Assembly: GCA_027605045.1 (NCBI GenBank)
Contig: JAQFWX010000032.1
Location: 186,001-250,000 of the forward strand
From: Phallus indusiatus
Lineage: Eukaryota; Basidiomycota; Agaricomycetes; Phallales; Phallaceae
Length of the DNA: 64,000 bases
Reading direction: 5' to 3'
Shown here in pieces: positions 34,980 through 46,799 of this stretch. Numbering within the stretch: the stretch's first letter is position 1; each line of letters begins with the position of its first letter. A model generated the notes under the pieces. It had not been told where the DNA came from and ran no database searches. It worked only from the letters and a program-made list of their open reading frames with translations. The translations under genes were made by a program, and so were the position numbers.

Positions 34980-36872
34980 ATGGCACCGACTCGGAATTCG
35001 TCGTTTTCAATGCTCCGGACGATGTCGAGACGTGTGTTGGCCCACCAGCCAGCATTAGCAAGGACAAGCATGTTGACTCGACATTTGTCCTCTCCAGCCA
35101 CACAAAGCGAAGTAAGCCGTGATTTATCCCTCAAAATTTCCCAAAAACGTTCTGAGAACATTTTCGATAACAGCCTTTCGTTCAATTTGAGTCCAATGTG
35201 GCCAGTCGCACCTTTATTTTGAATCGAAGTAACAAGATGAATGCCTTGGATCACTCTATGATCAACACACTGAAATCAAAGCTCCTTGTTCGTTTTTCCC
35301 GGCTAAGGCTCTCGTTCTCTCTGAACAATACATATATAGGAATGGAATTCTGCTAGTCTGTGCAAAATAATAATTGGCTCAGGAAACGGGAGAGCATTCT
35401 GCGCAGGCGGTGACATTGCCGGTAAGAATAATCCTTGTCTGTCAGAAGAAGTATGTTGACTTGGCCTACCTGTAGCGGTCATGAATTGGTCCAAGTCTGA
35501 AAACACGCGCAAAAATGCAATATCTTACTTCAAAGACGAGTAAGCTGATGGTTTTTATTATTATTATCAATTTTCTTGTCATTAAACTTATTTATTAGAT
35601 TCGAGCTAAACCACCTAGTGGCGAATTTGAATAAAACTTACGTCGCGGTTATCGATGGCATTACGAGTACGTCGTAAAGACTGATTAGAAGACATTAACG
35701 ATCTCTGAAATTTCGAAACAGTGGGTGGTGGTGCAGGGGTTTCTATTCATGCGCCTTTTCGTGTCGCTACAGAGAAGACTTGGTTTGCCATGCCCGAAAC
35801 GAAAATCGGTTACTGTCCAGATGTCGGATCGAACTATTTCTTATCCAGACTTGACGGGGAACTCGGAACATATTTGGCTATGACGGGCACCATCGTTAAA
35901 GGACGTGAAGTCTTGTAAGGATACACATATCCTTTAGGATATTTTCTGACTAATTATATGCTCAGTGAACTAGGCTTGGCAACACACTTCATTCCTTCAA
36001 GTCGAGTACCAGATCTTAAAGCACATCTGTCGACATTATCCGAAGAACTATCTGCGGACCAAGTGAATGATCAAACTAACGCCGCCATCGAAGAACTATA
36101 TATGGAACGTAGTTCAGACGAACCCTCACCTCTACTCGTAGGAAAAGTCCGCTCTGCATTGGACGAATCTTTTTCGAAACGATCCGTAGAGGATATCGTA
36201 GCTTCATTGACTAAGCTGTCAAAGAAGGAAGATGAAGTTGGAGAGTGGGCTAAGACAACTCTTGACGAGCTGCTCCTACGGAGTCCCACCAGTCTCAAAG
36301 TGTCACTCGAGGCTGTCAGGCGGGGGAAGGGGTTGTCGTTATCTCAAGTTTTGGATATGGAGCTGGGAATTGCCACAGCGTATATTGTAAGATTTTCTTT
36401 TCATTTTTTAACATCGATCGAATAGTATGCTCACCGTGCCTGAAAGAATGGCGCCAGTCCGGATTTCGTTACAGGTGTAACTGCCGTTCTTTTGGAAAAG
36501 ATCAAAGGGCGACCAGCATGGAGCCCTGAAGACCTGTCCGGTGTGACAGATAATGACGTGAAGAAGACCTATTTTGATAGTGAGTCTTCATTTTTGGCGG
36601 GTAAAGAACAGCTTCAATTTGTGGTCGATTCGCAACCAATTCGTCCCACATACGGATTGCCTTCTGAGGAAGAAGTCGAAAAATGGGTGACGGGTTCACA
36701 CCCAGATAGCGGAGGCATGAGTTTGAATCTTGAGGAATTGATTCATCAATGCGAGATGAGCCGACCTGGAAAACACGGTGTTAAGGAGAAGGTATTAGAT
36801 ATTGTTCAGCGTCGATGTAAAAATATTCCCGCGACTCCAAATACCGAAGCTCATTTACAATGGGTTCATTGA
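34980..36872 (+). CDS. mitochondrial 3-hydroxyisobutyryl-CoA hydrolase (HIBCH/Ehd3-like)
   Basis: The N-terminus is basic and Ser-rich ([20 protein letters not shown]), a good mitochondrial presequence. After an intron comes the crotonase fold: [50 protein letters not shown] and [20 protein letters not shown]. The last carries the PE..IG..PDVG pattern typical of HIBCH rather than enoyl-CoA hydratase. The enzyme releases 3-hydroxyisobutyrate in valine breakdown; its yeast counterpart is also a mitoribosome small-subunit component. Roughly eight exons join without a break, giving about 490 residues. The start could be 34980 or the in-frame ATG at 35010, which begins the presequence directly. 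Confidence 0.9.
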
Positions 36873-37027
36873 TAATGTATAATCTGATTCATATATATCA
36901 TACAAAGTTACCCATTCCCGGCTTGAATCAAGAGCGGATGGTAGGGGTTATTATTCTTTTGAGGGTATAACATACAACGGCGTTAATAATGAGTGGTGGG
37001 TAGCTTTTATATTAGGAATGCTACATA

Positions 37028-38360
37028 TTAATTCGCTTTCATCGGCAAACTTCTCTTCCATTTTTCCATATTATCCACAGCGTAGGCTCCGTTGTCAGCT
37101 GAAACTGGCATATCGTCTCCGAAAAAGTAAGTTGAGTTGGAGTTTCCAGTTGCGATAGCCTTCAATTGCTCTATTCTTTTCAATTTTATCAAGGCGTCGA
37201 GAGAGCGTAATTTCATCTCCGTCGTAGGTTCTTCTTTGGAATCTATTGATATAGCTTCTGCAACTAATTGGATTTGCTGTGCCAATGCACGACCTTCATT
37301 AACGGATGCCTGGTAGAATCCTTCAGACGCTAGAATACGGCCTTGTTTGTCGCCCTCTGCTTGATTCAATCTTCGCCGGAGCTCTAGAAACATATTTTTG
37401 CCATCATCATCATTACCTCGTTTTCAAACACAGAACAGAAAGCATCACTTACCTCCCTCTGATTGCAAGATAGTTCTTTGCTTCTGACCTTCAGCTACGT
37501 TGACCAATGCTTGTGTGTCCAGCAGTTGTTTGCGACGCTCTCTTTCTGCTTGCATCTGCAATTCTAACTGTTTTTCAACTTCTCGATTGTGCGGTTTGAA
37601 TGTTTGAATTTCAAAACGAGCGCAATCTACCCCCCATTTCTAAGCGGAGGTTAGTGAGTGATAATGTATGTTATTTTATGCTTACCTCCGTTGTGCTTCC
37701 AATGACTTCGTGCAATTTTGTGTTTATCTTGTTTCTATCCGCGATAACATCGTCGTACTAAAATTAAAGTCAAAGCTTCTCAGAATGCAGATTGATTGGA
37801 ATGTTGTTGATATTCACACTAAAGTGACCGACCACAGAACGCAAGGCGGACGTTCCAATATTCTCAATGTTTTTCTTATATCCGCTGATTGAAAAGCAAG
37901 CATCGTATGAGTTCCGAACGATGAAGAAAAGTGATCCAGAAAGCAGAACAGGGACATTGTCGCTCGTAAAAGCTGTGAGATCTTGGATGTTAATAGATGT
38001 TTCCCTCATATCTATAACCTGGAAATCATAGGTAGGAAAGGACAGTTTCCTTGAGCTTCCTGTTGTTGTGTTAAAAGTGAGACGAACAACGCTTACCCTT
38101 GTATTGTGATAGATAGGTATGTTAAGATGTAGACCTGGTGCCAGTTTCACTGGATCCCGACCAAATGATAACCGCCATCCTTCAAATCCTTGGTGTATAA
38201 TTGTGAACAACGTCCGAGTATTTGTTGGAAAGCTGACGTTTGGTTTGATGACGAATTGAACGGGACCCAGAAGTCCATGCCGAACGTGTCGCCTCAATGT
38301 ACTTGATGATAAGTAACCAGGAAGACGCGTTGAAAGCTTATTAGCATTAGCGAACGGCAT
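37028..38360 (-). CDS. stomatin/SPFH (Band 7) family protein
   Basis: Exon 1 (MPFANANKLSTRLPGYLSSS, with a basic N-terminus) leads into the SPFH core: KLAPGLHLNIPIYHNTRVSV, FQVIDMRETSINIQDLTAFT and SDNVPVLLSGSLFFIVRNS. It continues SALRSVVGHFS, then after introns YDDVIADRNKINTKLHEVIG and KWGVDCARFEIQTFKPHNRE. A long helical segment rich in Arg, Glu and Gln follows (MQAERERRKQLLDTQALVNV, LRRRLNQAEGDKQGRILASE). Stomatins oligomerise as membrane-bound scaffolds; the basic N-terminus suggests a mitochondrial SLP2-like protein. No clear hydrophobic anchor is present, so membrane association may be indirect. Four exons, no break. Confidence 0.85.
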
Positions 38361-38787
38361 CTTGCTTTCCTATGTACAACATCTTTGACCCAGTCTTTAA
38401 TACTTTCATGCGCCGAAGGCATACGTTCTCCTGCGGCAGTTCCGAATGGGTTTGAAAGGCGCGGAAGCCCAATTTACGGCTTTCTCCGGACATACTAGTA
38501 GCTTAACGATAGCTTTCGTACTCGTAGTGCAAACATTTACGACGTCTGTGCGTTGATTTAGTAGGCCAGGTGTCGTTAAAAATAGTGTGATCATGATTTT
38601 TCCGATACCAGGTGATTTCAGTACGAGGATACTCTTTTCATAAGTTACCGGTGATAGATAGCTAGTGACTATTTACCTACATACTATAGCTAAGGAAAAT
38701 CAGAAAGGTTGCAATGCAGGGAGCCCACATCGCTCACAAAATAAGTGATTTTCAAGTGAAGCTACACTTGTCAAAAATTTATATCCA
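38361..38787. other. intergenic stretch between stomatin-family and SCI1-like genes
   Basis: It holds the stomatin promoter region and the 3' flank of the SCI1-like gene. A 62-codon minus-strand ORF (38594-38406) lies just upstream of the stomatin start and may be leader sequence; I see no reason to call it a gene. Confidence 0.4.
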
Positions 38788-39956
38788 TCAACCAAATCGT
38801 TCTTTAGCCATTTGTCGAAACATGTCCATCGTTTTCTTATCTCGTTCCCTGATGCGCTCTGCCCGTTCGTTCTGTTCTTGGATTCTCGCTTCTCTTTCGT
38901 CTTTTCTTTTCGCGTCAAAACGCGCGCGAGCCGCATCACGTCGGGCAAGTCTAGAATGGGACAAGTTAAACGCTGAAGCTTGCGCTCTGTTCTAGCATGA
39001 AAAATTTCACCTTTCTTTGAAACTATCTCCAGAACCCATTAAGACATCATCTGCTACTTCCACTCCACCATCCTCCTTCTTCTCTCGGTACGCACTGTCA
39101 CTTTCTCTCTTTGCTCGTTTTGCTTCAAGCATGCGTTCTTTCCCTACTTCCCTGGGCCCCAACATATCTTCAAGTCGTTCTTTATCCTCCATCTTCTCTC
39201 GCTTGCGTTTAATATGTCTTTCGGCATGTGCTATATCCTCAGCTTCTTCACGAATCAGCTGACGATCAGAACTCGATGGAAGAGAAGGTCCAAGAACTCG
39301 TTTTGGTCTCTGGGTGTCAGAACCTGAAGTGGATGCTGGAGTAAGACCGTAAGTATCACTACTAACAGCCTCTCTAATTCTCCTGAGTTGCTCATTTTCT
39401 AATGTCGAGCTGTTATCAGAGAATGACCACTTGTAAGATGTAATTTGATTGGAAGAGACAGTTGTTGGATCAGTTAGGTGATAAAGATGGTCTAGTAATA
39501 GTGGGTTTTTCTTGAGTATATACGAAGAGAACGTGGTACTCACCTGGTAGTTTTCCTTTATTCCAGGCCTGTGAAGTGTTTATCCGTACATAGTATAAAT
39601 TTCACGAAGGCTATAAACATACTCTGACAAACTTTCGAAAATAGCTATACAAGGGACAATGCTCAAAAGCGTGCGAATTCCAAGGATGATGAAGTGACGT
39701 ACCTGCGAGCTTTATCTGATTTTAATTCATCAAAATACTAGAAATAAGAATTAATGTACAACCAGATAAAGATACATCGACTCCTGACTTTGCCCTTTTC
39801 CTCCCGTAGCCATTTGGCAAACTCGGAGCTTTTACGAAAATAATGGTCTTCATCTATGGGCTCAACCCCTTTGGGCAAGACATAATCCGAAGATTTATGC
39901 TCCGAGCTTTTTCGATGTTTGCGCTGCGAGACAGGCGAAGGTGAACGTGAAGGCAT
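38788..39956 (-). CDS. SCI1-like basic nuclear protein
   Basis: The N-terminus is Ser/Arg/Lys-rich (MPSRSPSPVSQRKHRKSSEH). It is followed by the conserved block DEDHYFRKSSEFAKWLREEK, GKYFDELKSDKAR, SYFRKFVRAWNKGKLP, spliced from four small exons. This block defines a eukaryotic family named after plant style cell-cycle inhibitor 1 and is found in splicing-related nuclear proteins. The rest is highly charged helix (AHAERHIKRKREKMEDKERL, RRDAARARFDAKRKDEREAR), ending at KERFG. Six exons, no frame break. The nuclear location is inferred from the charged composition; the molecular role is not established. Confidence 0.8.
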
Positions 39957-40619
39957 GAAGTAACTGAATCGGCGCTTATGAAACAGCGGACAGAGGTTGT
40001 TGACATTCAGGCCCTCAGTTTATAAGCGTCGCATTCAACACTGGCCTCAATGTTTGCATATTGCAAGGGCAATATTTAAAAGGACCTGCCTAGTATGCAT
40101 TCGTTAAACCTCGTCCGGAATAGTTGCCAGAGCCAACACCGCATTATGCGACTAATTCGTCGTCATTAGTACCAAGTAATTCACAGGAAGTGAAGTGCCG
40201 AAATAAAATTCAAAGTTACTGCAAGCTTTGTGCAAGCTTGAGGTTGACTTTACACAAGTGTTCTTGTAGTTCGCGCCGAGAAAGAACGCATGGGACGTAA
40301 TTGACTTTCAAGGTGAAACAGACTCAACCCAGACCGAGTTTCAGTCACAAAATGCGAGGCACGATGAGTATCATTTCAAACGCTCCGAGTTGCAGAGCGT
40401 CCCAATGTTTCAACTTGACGATGCTCTTTGGACTGTGGTACATACTTGTTTACTGACTCTGGTCCGCCGGACATAAACTTCCGTTTCGGGGCTGCTTATC
40501 TAAACCGCAAGCAATATGTGACATTCGCGGTGGTTATAACCTCGGGCTATGGCGGGCCATGGCTCTAGAGAGCACTAAGCCGTAATCAGTCTTCCTACAA
40601 AAAGATATTTTAACTTGCA
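39957..40619. other. intergenic stretch upstream of the tandem FunK1 block
   Basis: No ORF, RNA or repeat is supported here. It is the divergent spacer between the SCI1-like gene and the first FunK1 gene of the tandem. Confidence 0.45.
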
Positions 40620-43266
40620 ATGGAAACTCCCACTACCCCAAATCGCAAACATCTCCATCCCAATGTGCAGTCCACACCAGCCAGTGGAGGTTCTGCATCT
40701 AGTATGGCCGGTTTATTGGAGTTTCAGTTTGTGCTCTCTCTATGATGAAACAAGGCATATCTCTAATTATTAATAAGTGTTGACAAAGTTCATAATCTCG
40801 TCTGGCTCGATGTCCTGACATTTCAACTGGGCTCATTCAAGCGGTTCCTTCATCGCCAGTTATCATCGGTCGGCGCGATCGAAACAATCAAGGACAGTGG
40901 TGGCAGAGGCACAGAAGATCAGATCGACAAAGGATTACGGGAATGTCTCGCACCTATGGTAAAAGCCATGAACGCTTCTTCTAACAGCAAGACCATGGAT
41001 ATCATTCGCAATGAGCTTCAGATTTAGTATGTTCGATTGAATGTTACCCGGTCGTCTCCTCTCTGACATTGCCCATAAGCTGCACACAGGAGAATGAAAA
41101 GAGCCGATATAGCCACTTCGTCAAGGCTACTAATACTGCGCTCTTACTGCTGGCAGACATCCAGATCGGCAACAGCAGACCTTGCCCGAGTAAAACCAGC
41201 GACGATTTCCTCCTGTTCATGGTTCATGACCCGAAACTAATGAAGAGTGTTCATAAGGGCGTTACGTATGATCGAAAACCGGATATAGTCGCGACTTTCC
41301 AATGTCATATACGTGAGCTTTATAAGAAAGGCGATCTGCTTAAGGCCGTAACGACGGCACCAGGAAAGGACGAGCGCCCATTGCAATGGAAACGTGCCCT
41401 GTTATGTGTCGAGAAGAAGGTGGGCAAGAAGAAGATAGAGAAAATTTTCCGAAAGCCTATTCTCTTTATAGCCTACCTGACGGCGACTATGAACAGAGGA
41501 CGTCAATAGAAGGAGAACTCGCAAAAAGAAATGAGGTTACACAGGGGAATAGCGGGTCATCTCAATCCCAATCCGGAGTAGGTAAGTGATTCTTTGAACC
41601 TCTGCCCATTCGGCCTGATTATCTTTCAATTAAAGGGTCACATTCCAAATCTGGAGGAAAGCGATCAGCCGAGCAACAACCGGTCGGACCCACACAACCA
41701 CAAAAGAAAGCCAAAAATCATTCTGACAAAGATCGGCCGTCACTTAGGTTTAAAGCACCCTCTGCAGCGGCGCAGGTTGCAGATTATGCTGCCGAGGCCC
41801 TGTACAATTGCTATGGTCGGAGTCATGTAGTGAATTTGCTTGTGACTGGTATGTTACCTTCAAAAATGTATCAGCCTTATCTCATCGCCTTTCCATCTTC
41901 AGATTCAGTCATTAACGTATGGTACTTTGACCATGAATGTCCTATTCAAATGACCGGCTTTGATTTCATTGACAACCTCCCTTATTTTCTTCTCTTCCTG
42001 TTCGCCCTCCAACGGTTCAGTCTGGCTGATTGGGGCTACATTCCCAATACGGTTGATATCAATGATGGAAAGGAGATTGACATCTCTCAGTCCTGGAACA
42101 CACCCTCACCCTCACCAAAACCAAATGTACGGTTTTATCCAGAGCAAGGCATTGATCTACACCCTCGGTTTGGACTCAATGGGCGTGCCACAGGTATTGC
42201 AGGTGGTACTGTTACTGTTCAGGGAGTCACGCTTAATCAAGGTGCGGTGATAAAACTTTCTTACCCGGAGAAGAGCCGGGTGCGCGAACACCTATTCATC
42301 CAGGAGGCGGAAAAAAAGCTCAATGAAAAGCAATACAGGGATGTCTGCGACTATATCCCAACAGTATTGGGTTTCCAAGAGTATCATGGGTTTGATTCAG
42401 TGCTTATCCGCAAAGCGGTGTTAATGGATCTTGAAGAACTTCGGGATAAAGCCGCTCGTATCCCTTACACAATCATTCTACCTAAATATGAGCCTATTCA
42501 CAGCTTAACAACAAACTGGACAGAATTTTTGAATGCCTTTTTCGCCCTTGTATACTGTAAGCCTCTACTGTTCCAGAAAGCCAGTTGCTCATATCCGTAA
42601 ACAGGTCATGCTATGCTGTGGAGCATTGGCATTGAGCATGGGGACATCAGTGAAGGTAACCTCATGTGGGACCCTGTGATGAAGAAACCAAAGATTTGCG
42701 ACTTCGATCTCTCCCACTTTGAAGGCCAAAAGAGGCCTTCTGGTTTTGCAAACACCGGAACATGGGCCTTCATGGCACTGGAACTTTTAACTATAGAAGC
42801 AATGCTAGGCAAGGTGAAGCGGCTTTACAGACATGATTTAGAATCCTTCTTCGCAGTTCTCATTTGGGTCATTTGTCGTTATCGTGACGGGAAATTGCTG
42901 TCAGATCCCCCTTTGAAGGAATGGAATCAACCTCGGTACCCAGACTGTCTTCAGCAGAGACGGTATACTTTTAGCGAACTCCGAGCCATGGAAACACCAA
43001 GCGGTCTGCCAGAGGACTTATGGAAGGCATGCGCAAATGCCACCCTTCTGTATCAAAATCAGCAGAGCCGAGCAACTCTTGCCCAAGACGATGTCAAATT
43101 AGGAATAACCGAGAACACATTGGTTGACGAATTCTACCAGTCCATCAACATCATTGGTCCTGTATTGGCATATCCCTTGTTTAAAATGCAGGACGGTCCG
43201 AAATTCGCCGCAAAGCTACGATCTCGTTTACCAGATTTGCCTTCAAGCCTGCCAATGATCGCCTGA
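40620..43266 (+). CDS. FunK1-type protein kinase, one apparent frameshift
   Basis: The gene is collinear with the FunK1 gene at 20804-23436, from METPTTPNRKHLHPNVQSTP through SRYSHFVKATNTALLLLADI to the kinase half. That half reads HAMLWSIGIEHGDISEGNLM, ICDFDLSHF, GTWAFMALELL and RHDLESFFAVLIWVICRYRD, ending PSSLPMIA. The catalytic loop is HGD instead of HRD, as in APH-like kinases, while Asp and Asn are kept. One frame break is seen at TTTT 41445-41448; one more T restores collinearity (KAYSLYSLPDGD). The rest, about 2.4 kb with five introns, is open. It heads the direct tandem of FunK1 and coiled-coil relics and may be functional if the break is a sequencing error. Confidence 0.8.
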
Positions 43267-43379
43267 GAGTTTAAAAGTGATAATTTGTGGCAAGTAACGG
43301 TTTCTGTAGTATCTTTCAACACAAATGATTCTTTCGATGAAATATTTTTTTCCCTGTATGCATTCTAAACAAGTAAATA

Positions 43380-44050
43380 CAACGACAAGGCACATTTTAA
43401 TGATTGCATGATCTACATACGTGCACATGCGCAAGAAAAGGGGAAACCCAAAGCATCCTGATGAACCCCGCCCAGCCTTACAATCATGCTATATCTTTGG
43501 GCGCCCCTTCGCAAATCATTTCACTTGTAGCCATAGGCGGCCTGTTCAAAGACCGAATTACTTACATATCTGAGACTATTGGTCACTCCGATTATGGCGA
43601 ATTCCTGAGGTGAATGCTTGTATACGTATACGACTCAATCGGTTTAAACCCTCTATTGTTTTTTTAGCATCTGATACCGAAGGTGAGGAGTCGGGGGTCG
43701 GAAAGGAGTTGTTGGGAATGGACTTGGTTCTTGAGGACATATGGGGTTCAAACGTTCACCAGCGCCATTCTTAAGTTTTGGGTCGGTTATAGAGTTTGGC
43801 ACAGCTCTGCGTTCTTCTGGGATAGTTTCTCAGTGTTCTTCTCCGTGAAACTTGCATATCTCGTTGGCGGTCCAACGATTCCATTTTGCTTCGGAGCTGA
43901 GAAAACTGAAATTCCACATGGTTTGAAACAAATTGAGCTATTTCGAGTGCTCTTAATCTATAGGACCGTGAGGCATTGTGGTCCGCTCGACGGCTCGGGG
44001 TCACTGGCAGGGTCAAAGGAATTACATAACTGTATAAACAAGATTATAAT
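43380..44050 (-). pseudogene. relic of the coiled-coil gene (copy C)
   Basis: On the minus strand, QLRSKMESLDRQ (near 43890) aligns with RLQSKVESLDRK of the coiled-coil protein. Bases 43770-43860 align with 17365-17455 (ATATGCAAGTTTCACGG versus ATATGCCAGTCTCACGG). The stretch 43480-43620 aligns with 18055-18250, including GACCAATAGTC. 43385-43440 aligns with the 3' UTR (ATCATGCAAT...TTGTCGTTGTATTT). Frames are destroyed and large parts are missing. It lies tail to tail with the FunK1 gene ending at 43266. Confidence 0.8.
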
Positions 44051-44098
44051 AGTCCGTTATGACAAGTCTGCAGTTTATCGAGGAAAATTTTTATTGCA

Positions 44099-46720
44099 AT
44101 GAACGCTCCTACTACCTCGAGCCGCAAGAATCTCCACCCCGGCCAACACAATGCACCAGCCAGCAGAGGCACTGGATCCAGTCTAACCGCCTTGCAGGCT
44201 CGGCAGTTTCAGAAGTTTCAGTATGTGCTCCCCATGCTGAAACAGTACAAAGCTCTAACTTCGTTTATAAAGCGTTGACAGAGTTCATAAGCTCGTCTGG
44301 ACCGGTGTTCTTGAACCCCAGCCAGGCCCGCCTAAACGGTCCCCCCATCACCAATTATCGTCGATCGACATAATCGAACCTCTCGAAAACAAAGAAAACA
44401 GAGGCACAAAAGATGAGGTCGAGAAAAGACCGCAGCAATGTCTCGCACCTGTCATTACTGCTATGAACGCTCCCTGTAACAGCAAGGCCTGAATACCATC
44501 TACACAGAGCTGCAATATTAGTAAGTCCGATTAAAAGTTACCCTACCATACCCTTTTTTAACATTTTTCGTAAGCTGCTCACAGAGGAATGAAAGCGACC
44601 AATATAGCCACTTCGTCCAGGCTACTAACACTGCTCTCCTACTGTTGGCAGACATCCAGATCGGCAACGGCAGACCTTGCCCGGGTAAAACCGACGACGA
44701 CTTCCTTCTATTCATGGTCCATAGCTCAAAGACTATGAAGAGCGTCCGTAAGGGTGTCGTGTACGAACGAAAGCCGCACATAGTCGCGGCTTTCCAGGTT
44801 ATATTCGTGAGCTTCATAATGTTACAAGCAATCTGCTTGAAGCTGTGAAGACGGCACCACCTAAGGACAAGAACCCCTTGCAATGGAAACGAGCTTTGTT
44901 ATGTGTTGAAAAGAAAGTGAATAAGCAGAGGATAGAAAAAAAGACGCCTATATCGTACTCTGTCCACAGCCTGCCCGATGACGATGTTGAGAGGACAGTG
45001 ATAGAAGATGAACTCGATTGGGAAGGAAGTAAAGAGGAGAGAGGGGACGAAAGTGAACCGTCCCAATCTCAAGCCGGACTAGGTCAGCGATGTTTTGAAT
45101 CTCACCTCATCGTTCATTTTTCGCCTGACTCATTTTCGATGAAGAATCTAACTCCAAAACAGCAGGAAAGCGTCCAGCTGAAACCGAATCTACACGCGCG
45201 CGAAAATAAAAATAAAAATGATGATCAGCGGGTTGTTGAAGTTGTTGAAATTAGCGCGCCATCTCCGGTTGTGCAGGTTGCAGATTATGCTACTGAGGCT
45301 TTGTATGATTGTTTTGGCCGGAGTCATGTAATGAATCTGCTCGTAACTGGTATGTAAATTTTGGAACCCGTCATCGTCGTCTCATTGTTTTTTTGTCTTT
45401 AGATTTAATTATGAACATGTGGTACTTTGATCACGAATGTCCCATCCAGATGACCGACTTTGATTTCATTGACAACCTTCCTTACTTTTTTATGTTCCTG
45501 TTTGCTCTCCAGGGATTTGATTTGACTGATTGTGGCTATATTCCCAATGTAATCGATATCAATGATAGAAAGGATATTGACATCTCGCCGTATTGGAACC
45601 CACCCTCACCAGAACTAAACGTACAGTTTTGTCCAGAAAAAGGCATTAACCCGAGCATTAGGTTTGGACTCGATGGACGTGCCACAGGCATCGCAATGGC
45701 ACCGTTATTGTTCAGGAGGTGATGCTTAACCACGGTGCTGTTATAAAACTTTCTTATCAAGAGACGAGCTGGGTGCGTGAACATGTATTTGTTGAGGAGG
45801 CGGAAAGAAGACTGAAGAAAAACAATATAGGGATGTCTGTGATTTCCTTCCGACAATTCTGGGCTATCTCAAGAATTTCATGATTTCAATTCAGACCTTC
45901 TCCGCAAACCGGTTTTGGTGAATCCTGAAAGACTAGGGGATAAAGTCTCTCTCATCTCGTATTTGATTATTTTACTTGAATATGAGCCTATCATCAGCCG
46001 CACAGCGGATTGGATAGAATTTCTGAATTCCTTTTTCGCCCTCGTATACTGTAAGTCACCTACTATTTCAAAAAAAAACTTTCTCATCCGTAATTAGGTC
46101 ATGCTATGCTCTGGAGTTGGCATTGAGCATAGGAATATCAGTGAGGGGAACCTCATGTGGGATCCTGTGATGAAGAACCCCTAGCTCTGCGACCTTGACT
46201 TTTCACATTTCACAGGTCAACAAAAACCACCCGGTTATGTCAATTCGGGAACATGGGCCTTCATGGCACTAGAACTTTCTAACCAAGGGGGCAATGCTTG
46301 ACGAGGTGAAACGACTATACAGACATGATTTGGAATCGTTCTTCGCAGTTCTCATTTGGATCCTCTGTCGTTATCGTGATGGAAAACTGCTAGCGGTCCC
46401 TTCTTTAGAGGAGTGGAACCGACCGTTGTACACAGAGTGCGCTGAACACAGGAGATATGCTACCTATTACGAGCTTCAAACCATAGAAACACCCGGCAGA
46501 TTGTCAAGGACATATGGGGCGCGTGTATAAATGCTACCCTTCGATATGCAATTGAACAAAGGGATGCTTGGTTCACCCAACGAAGAATCAAATTCCTAAA
46601 TATGTCCGAGTTAACCTGTATTGGCATATCCCTTGTTTCAATTGCAGGACGGCCCGACATTTGCAGAGAAGCCACGCGAAAGTTTGCCAAATTTACCCTC
46701 AAACACGCCTTGTCATCAAT
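44099..46720 (+). pseudogene. FunK1 kinase pseudogene
   Basis: The sequence is collinear with the other two FunK1 genes from MNAPTTSSRKNLHPGQHNAP to the C-terminus, but has many lesions. These include single-base losses near 44490, 44795 and 45695-45700, further indels near 45820 and 45865, and a frame break near 46110. There is an in-frame stop near 46183, and the end beyond 46500 is ragged. The catalytic loop would read HRNIS, with the Asp replaced by Asn. Long intact stretches remain (44845-45110), so decay is recent. It starts about 50 bp after the coiled-coil relic of copy C. Confidence 0.88.
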
Positions 46721-46799
46721 ATGTAACTAGTCTCGAACCAGGCTCAGGGGGGAGCGATCAATGAATGGTTCAACGGCGGGTCACCTTTCGTACTAAAGA

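Noticed and set aside
34868..35254. 128-codon minus-strand ORF
   Set aside because: It is antisense to the HIBCH presequence exon and overlaps the TBCE start in another frame.
43683..44102. 139-codon plus-strand ORF
   Set aside because: It is also antisense to a coiled-coil relic (copy C) and runs into the FunK1 pseudogene start.
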